Shown here: positions 61,170 to 64,000 of the stretch, piece after piece | Layout: every line of letters starts with the position of its first letter | How positions within the stretch are numbered: position 1 is the first letter of the stretch | Assembly (NCBI RefSeq): GCF_024494575.1 | Contig: NZ_JANHDO010000002.1 | Location: 310,001 to 374,000 of the forward strand | DNA length: 64,000 nt | Direction: 5' to 3' | Source: Halorubrum salinum | Lineage (GTDB): Archaea; Halobacteriota; Halobacteria; Halobacteriales; Haloferacaceae | Made by a program: the position numbers and the translations under genes | The notes under the pieces: generated by a model | Told to the model about the DNA's origin: nothing | Databases searched by the model: none | Seen by the model: only the letters and a program-made list of their open reading frames with translations

Positions 61170-61478
61170 TCAGGCCACCAGCTCGACGCCGGAAACGGCG
61201 AGGACCGAGTAGCTGATGAACCACAGCGTGAACGTCAGAAACGCCACGTAGAGGTTGTCCTTCGCGCCGAAGTCGCTCACGCCGATGACCTTGTACACGG
61301 GGTACTGGACGAGCACGAACGCGGCGAGAATCAACACCATGGTGGTGCTCCCGGCGTCGACCGGATCCGTCCCGACGTAGGCCGCCGAGACGACGCCGGC
61401 GGCGATCCCCGCGAGCGCGCAGATCGTCGTGACGACCACGCCCCGGGCGTGGCCCGTTATCTCCGAGTCGTCGCTCAT
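61170..61478 (-). CDS. EMC6-like membrane protein
   Basis: A 102-residue protein with three helices. It starts MSDDSEITGHARGVVVTTIC and has GTDPVDAGSTTMVLILAAFVLVQYPVYKVIGV and FGAKDNLYVAFLTFTLWFISYSVL. This fits the archaeal EMC6/Rab5-interacting-like family, proposed to help membrane insertion. It is directly upstream of rli and should be co-transcribed, linking a membrane insertase-like factor to ribosome recycling. The frame extends upstream to 61625, without motif. Confidence 0.8.
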   Translation of the reverse strand: MSDDSEITGHARGVVVTTICALAGIAAGVVSAAYVGTDPVDAGSTTMVLILAAFVLVQYPVYKVIGVSDFGAKDNLYVAFLTFTLWFISYSVLAVSGVELVA

Positions 61479-61743
61479 ACCACCGGATCCGCGAGCACCC
61501 GTGAAAAGCCGTTCGTTCCGGCCGGCAGCCGTACCCCGGTGTACGTACGCGCGTCGGCGGACCGGGCGGTGCGCGCGAGTACGAGGGCTGACCACGTAGT
61601 CAGTACCGCCCGAATATATCGGCAATTATATCTGGTATATCCCGGTGTCGTCGGACCGCACGGCCGTGAGTCGGTACGGTGACAGCCGAGCTACTGGGCG
61701 TGCCATCAACATTTATCACGATGTGCGGTGTCCATTCGCCACG

Positions 61744-62022
61744 ATGGAAGGAACCCAGGAGGGGCTCGACGACCTCCCGCCGAGCGCCAAACTCGTCTTC
61801 AAGGTGCTCGAATACAACGGCCCGCTGACACAGAAGGGGATCGTTCAGGAGTCGATGCTCTCCGCGCGAACCGTCCGGTACGCCCTCGAACGGTTGGAGG
61901 GCATCGGAGTCGTCGACGAGGACGTCTACTTCGCCGACGCGAGACAGAACCTCTACAAGCTCACGGAGCCCGCACAGGAGTTCACGGGCGACGAGTGCGA
62001 CGCGTCCTGCACCGCCGACTAG
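61744..62022 (+). CDS. Small winged-helix transcription regulator (MarR/TrmB type)
   Basis: A 92-residue protein starting MEGTQEGLDDLPPSAKLVFK. VLEYNGPLTQKGIVQESMLSARTVRYALERLEGIGVVDEDVYFADARQNLYKLT is a winged helix with a clear recognition helix. The C-terminal DECDASC could bind a metal or be redox-active. CATTTATCAC at 61710-61719 is about 29 bases before the ATG, so it is leaderless. It is divergent from emc6-rli. Confidence 0.85.
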   Translation: MEGTQEGLDDLPPSAKLVFKVLEYNGPLTQKGIVQESMLSARTVRYALERLEGIGVVDEDVYFADARQNLYKLTEPAQEFTGDECDASCTAD

Positions 62023-62051
62023 CGGTCCGACGGCCGCCGCCCGCTCGGTTC

Positions 62052-62351
62052 TCACTCTCTCGACACCGCGCGTGCACCCCGCGCCGCCTCGGCGATCGTG
62101 AGCGCGATGGCGACGAGAAGCCCGAACGTCGCGGCGAGCACGAACGCCAGCAGGGCGTACCAGACCTCGGGGCCGAATAGAGGGTACTCCCGGGTGTCGA
62201 TGACCGGTCCGAGAAGTTCCAGCGCCCGCACGAGATACAGCGTCACCGCGAGCCCCGCCCCCGCGACGAGGCCCACGCGGACGTTCCGGTAGAACGCCAG
62301 CGATTCGAGGAGGACGAGCATCGGCGGCTTGGATGTGTCGTCGTCGCTCAC
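62052..62351 (-). CDS. Two-helix membrane protein, unknown function
   Basis: A 99-residue protein from a GTG at 62351, starting VSDDDTSKPPMLVLLESLAFYRNVRVG. Two hydrophobic helices follow (LVAGAGLAVTLYLVRALELLG; VWYALLAFVLAATFGLLVAIALTIA). An ATG at 62378 adds nine residues and is possible. It may belong to a haloarchaeal DUF7268-type family. A much longer frame upstream is antisense to the dehydrogenase gene and is rejected. Confidence 0.7.
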   Translation of the reverse strand: MSDDDTSKPPMLVLLESLAFYRNVRVGLVAGAGLAVTLYLVRALELLGPVIDTREYPLFGPEVWYALLAFVLAATFGLLVAIALTIAEAARGARAVSRE

Positions 62352-62489
62352 GGTCGTCACTATCGAGCGAGCGCGCATAGACGCATCGAAAGCGCGGCGC
62401 GGGACGTACGTCACGATCGAAAACCGACGTTTGAGGCGCTGAGGAGTGGAGTGACAGTCGTCAAGTGGATGGGGCTCGAAGCGACGAAC

Positions 62490-63464
62490 ATGTTTCGCGT
62501 CGTGCTGTCGGCGTTCCCGATGATCGACCCGGAGACGTACCGAGAGGCGTTCGCCGAACGCGTCGACGAGCCGGTCACCGTCGACGTCGCCGAACTGGGT
62601 TCGACGGAGCGGCTGATCGAGGCCGCGAGCGGCGCCGACGCCGTCGTGACCGACATCGACACGCCGGTCACGGCGGAGGCGCTCGATCGCCTCGACCTCG
62701 CCGTCGTCGCGCGGGCCGCGGTGGGCGTCGACAACGTCGACGTCGCGGCCGCGACCGAGCGCGGCGTCACGGTCACTCGCGTCCCCGACTACTGTACCGA
62801 CGAGGTGGCGACTCACTCGGTGTCGCTGTTTCTGGACTGCCTCCGGTCGCTGAAGCGGTACGACGACGACGTCGCCGGCGGCGGCTGGAGCTGGCGGGCG
62901 GGCCGTCCCGTTCACCGCGTGAGCGCCTCGACTATCGGTCTGCTCTCTTTCGGCCCCATCGCCCGCCGGGCGGCGGACCGGTTCGCCGGCTTCGACGCCG
63001 ACCTGATCGCGCACGACCCCTTCGTCGGCGACGAGCGGATGGCCGACCGCGGCGTCGAACCGGTCGGGTTCGACGCGCTGTTCGAGCGCGCCGACCACGT
63101 CGCCGTGTACGCGCCGCTGACCGAGGCCACACGCGGGATCGTCGACGCCGACGCGCTCGCGAAGCTCGGCTCGCACTCGGTGCTCGTCAACGTGGGGCGC
63201 GGGCCGGTCGTCGACGCCGACGCCCTGCTCGACGCCCTGGAGGCCGACGCGATCAAGGGGGCGGGCCTCGACGTGCTGGACGAAGAGCCCCCGACAGCGG
63301 ACCCGCTCGTCGGTCGAGACGACACGATAGTCACGCCGCACGCGGCGTGGTACAGCGAGGAGGCCCGCGACGACCTGAACCGGAGCGCGGCCGCCGACGT
63401 CGCGGCCGCGCTCACCGGCGAGACCCCGCCGGGACGAGTCGATCCGAACGCCGACTGGCTCTGA
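62490..63464 (+). CDS. D-isomer-specific 2-hydroxyacid dehydrogenase (CtBP/SerA-like)
   Basis: A 324-residue NAD-dependent enzyme starting MFRVVLSAFPMIDPETYREA. The Rossmann motif is STIGLLSFGPIARRAADRF. Catalytic residues are Arg in VNVGRGPVVD, Glu in LDVLDEEPP and His in VTPHAAWYS. It is of the type annotated as C-terminal binding protein or phosphoglycerate dehydrogenase-like. The substrate is not clear. The ATG at 62490 is chosen; the frame opens at 62451 without the family start. Metabolic neighbours are absent. Confidence 0.9.
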   Translation: MFRVVLSAFPMIDPETYREAFAERVDEPVTVDVAELGSTERLIEAASGADAVVTDIDTPVTAEALDRLDLAVVARAAVGVDNVDVAAATERGVTVTRVPDYCTDEVATHSVSLFLDCLRSLKRYDDDVAGGGWSWRAGRPVHRVSASTIGLLSFGPIARRAADRFAGFDADLIAHDPFVGDERMADRGVEPVGFDALFERADHVAVYAPLTEATRGIVDADALAKLGSHSVLVNVGRGPVVDADALLDALEADAIKGAGLDVLDEEPPTADPLVGRDDTIVTPHAAWYSEEARDDLNRSAAADVAAALTGETPPGRVDPNADWL

Positions 63465-63544
63465 TCGGCGGCCGGGAGGTGCCGTCCGATTCGTCGACTC
63501 GCGCGGCCGGTGTCGCTCTCCCACGTGCGCGGACTGCCGGTCGG

Positions 63545-64000
63545 TTACAGCCGGTCGAGCGCGTCGAAATCGCCGTCCGCGTCCGCCGTGTCGTCCTCGC
63601 CCGCCCTCGCCGCGTCGGGCACGCCCGACTCGAGTCCAGCCGCCAGCCCCGCGCCGAGGCCGTAGGTGTCACGCACCGTCTGTGCGAGCACGCCCTCCCG
63701 GTCGAAGACGACGTAGACCGCGACGAACTCGTGGTCGGCGGGAGCGAGCACGAACACCTCGCGGGGGTCGTCGTCACCGCGTGAGGCGTTCACCCGCGCG
63801 ACGAGGGGCTCGACCGGGAGCCGTCCGGCCCGCAGGTCGTCGAAGGTGTCGGCCCCCGGACCGTCGGCGAACAGGTAGAGCGCCCCGTTCGGGTCGCCGT
63901 CGTTCGACCGGGTGGTGACCGATCCGACGGCCTCTCCGTCCGCGCGGAGCGACCGCCACGCGTCGACGGCGGCCTCGAACATGCCCTCGACCGCGTCGGA
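63545..64000 (-). CDS. Hypothetical acidic protein (partial, cut by window end)
   Basis: The minus-strand frame is open from 64000 to a stop at 63545. It may start at the ATG at 63982 (MFEAAVDAWRSLRADGEAVG) or beyond the window. The segment is SVTTRSNDGDPNGALYLFADG, then PREVFVLAPADHEFVAVYVVFDREGVLAQTVRDTYGLG and an acidic tail ending FDALDRL. It looks like a beta-alpha domain with no catalytic motif. I do not recognise a family with certainty. Confidence 0.65.
   Translation of the reverse strand, partial: SDAVEGMFEAAVDAWRSLRADGEAVGSVTTRSNDGDPNGALYLFADGPGADTFDDLRAGRLPVEPLVARVNASRGDDDPREVFVLAPADHEFVAVYVVFDREGVLAQTVRDTYGLGAGLAAGLESGVPDAARAGEDDTADADGDFDALDRL

Noticed and set aside
62352-63524. 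N-terminal extension of the two-helix membrane protein to about 490 residues
   Set aside because: It runs antisense through the 2-hydroxyacid dehydrogenase gene; only the 3' part has protein-like sequence.

Overview
The window is chromosomal DNA from a halophilic archaeon, most likely Halorubrum or a close relative. Evidence is the high G+C, strongly acidic proteins, Tat and lipobox exports, an S-layer glycoprotein with an archaeosortase (PGF-CTERM) tail, archaeal L15e, L40e, Sec61-beta and RLI, and many TATA boxes about 27-30 bases before a start codon, as in leaderless transcripts. The genus is an inference; there is no rRNA here.

Layout. 1-5 kb: the end of a probable mre11, then rad50, rpl40e, a thioredoxin, Sec61-beta, and pdxT overlapping hisE. 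5-19 kb: an exported lipoprotein with an HxHDWE motif, a glyoxalase-fold protein, a giant FAD/Fe-S oxidoreductase, leuS, an ACR3-like carrier with arsC, an MBF1-like regulator, a DICT-like protein and two zinc-ribbon proteins. 18.6-25.7 kb: tpiA, dnaK-dnaJ, a cupin, a TnpB element, a membrane protein and rpl15e.

26-38.5 kb is a cell-surface region: two secreted sequon-rich proteins, the S-layer glycoprotein, four Tat-exported proteins with a shared N-terminal pattern, a lipoprotein and a wHTH-membrane protein. The fourth Tat protein ends in seven 23-residue repeats. Two of the Tat genes are divergent and share an identical promoter core.

38.5-49 kb holds tandem isoaspartyl-methyltransferase-like genes, a HerA-like ATPase, a fluoride-channel pair, cca, two tRNAs, a HAD phosphatase, a UPF0146 protein, archaemetzincin and a YgfZ/GcvT protein. 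At 49.1-51.2 kb a TnpB element has split a hicA toxin gene; removing it restores an 85-codon frame exactly, next to an intact hicB. 51.4-64 kb carries a PiT phosphate transporter with a 42-residue membrane partner, a TAXI-TRAP uptake operon whose binding-protein gene has a one-base frameshift, a phosphoesterase, Sua5, an EMC6-like/RLI pair, a small HTH regulator and a 2-hydroxyacid dehydrogenase.

The strongest unusual signals are the two TnpB elements with matching ends and covarying TTCA-loop hairpins, the precise disruption of hicA, the apparent loss of the usual second RuvC glutamate in both TnpBs, and the surface-protein cluster around the S-layer gene.
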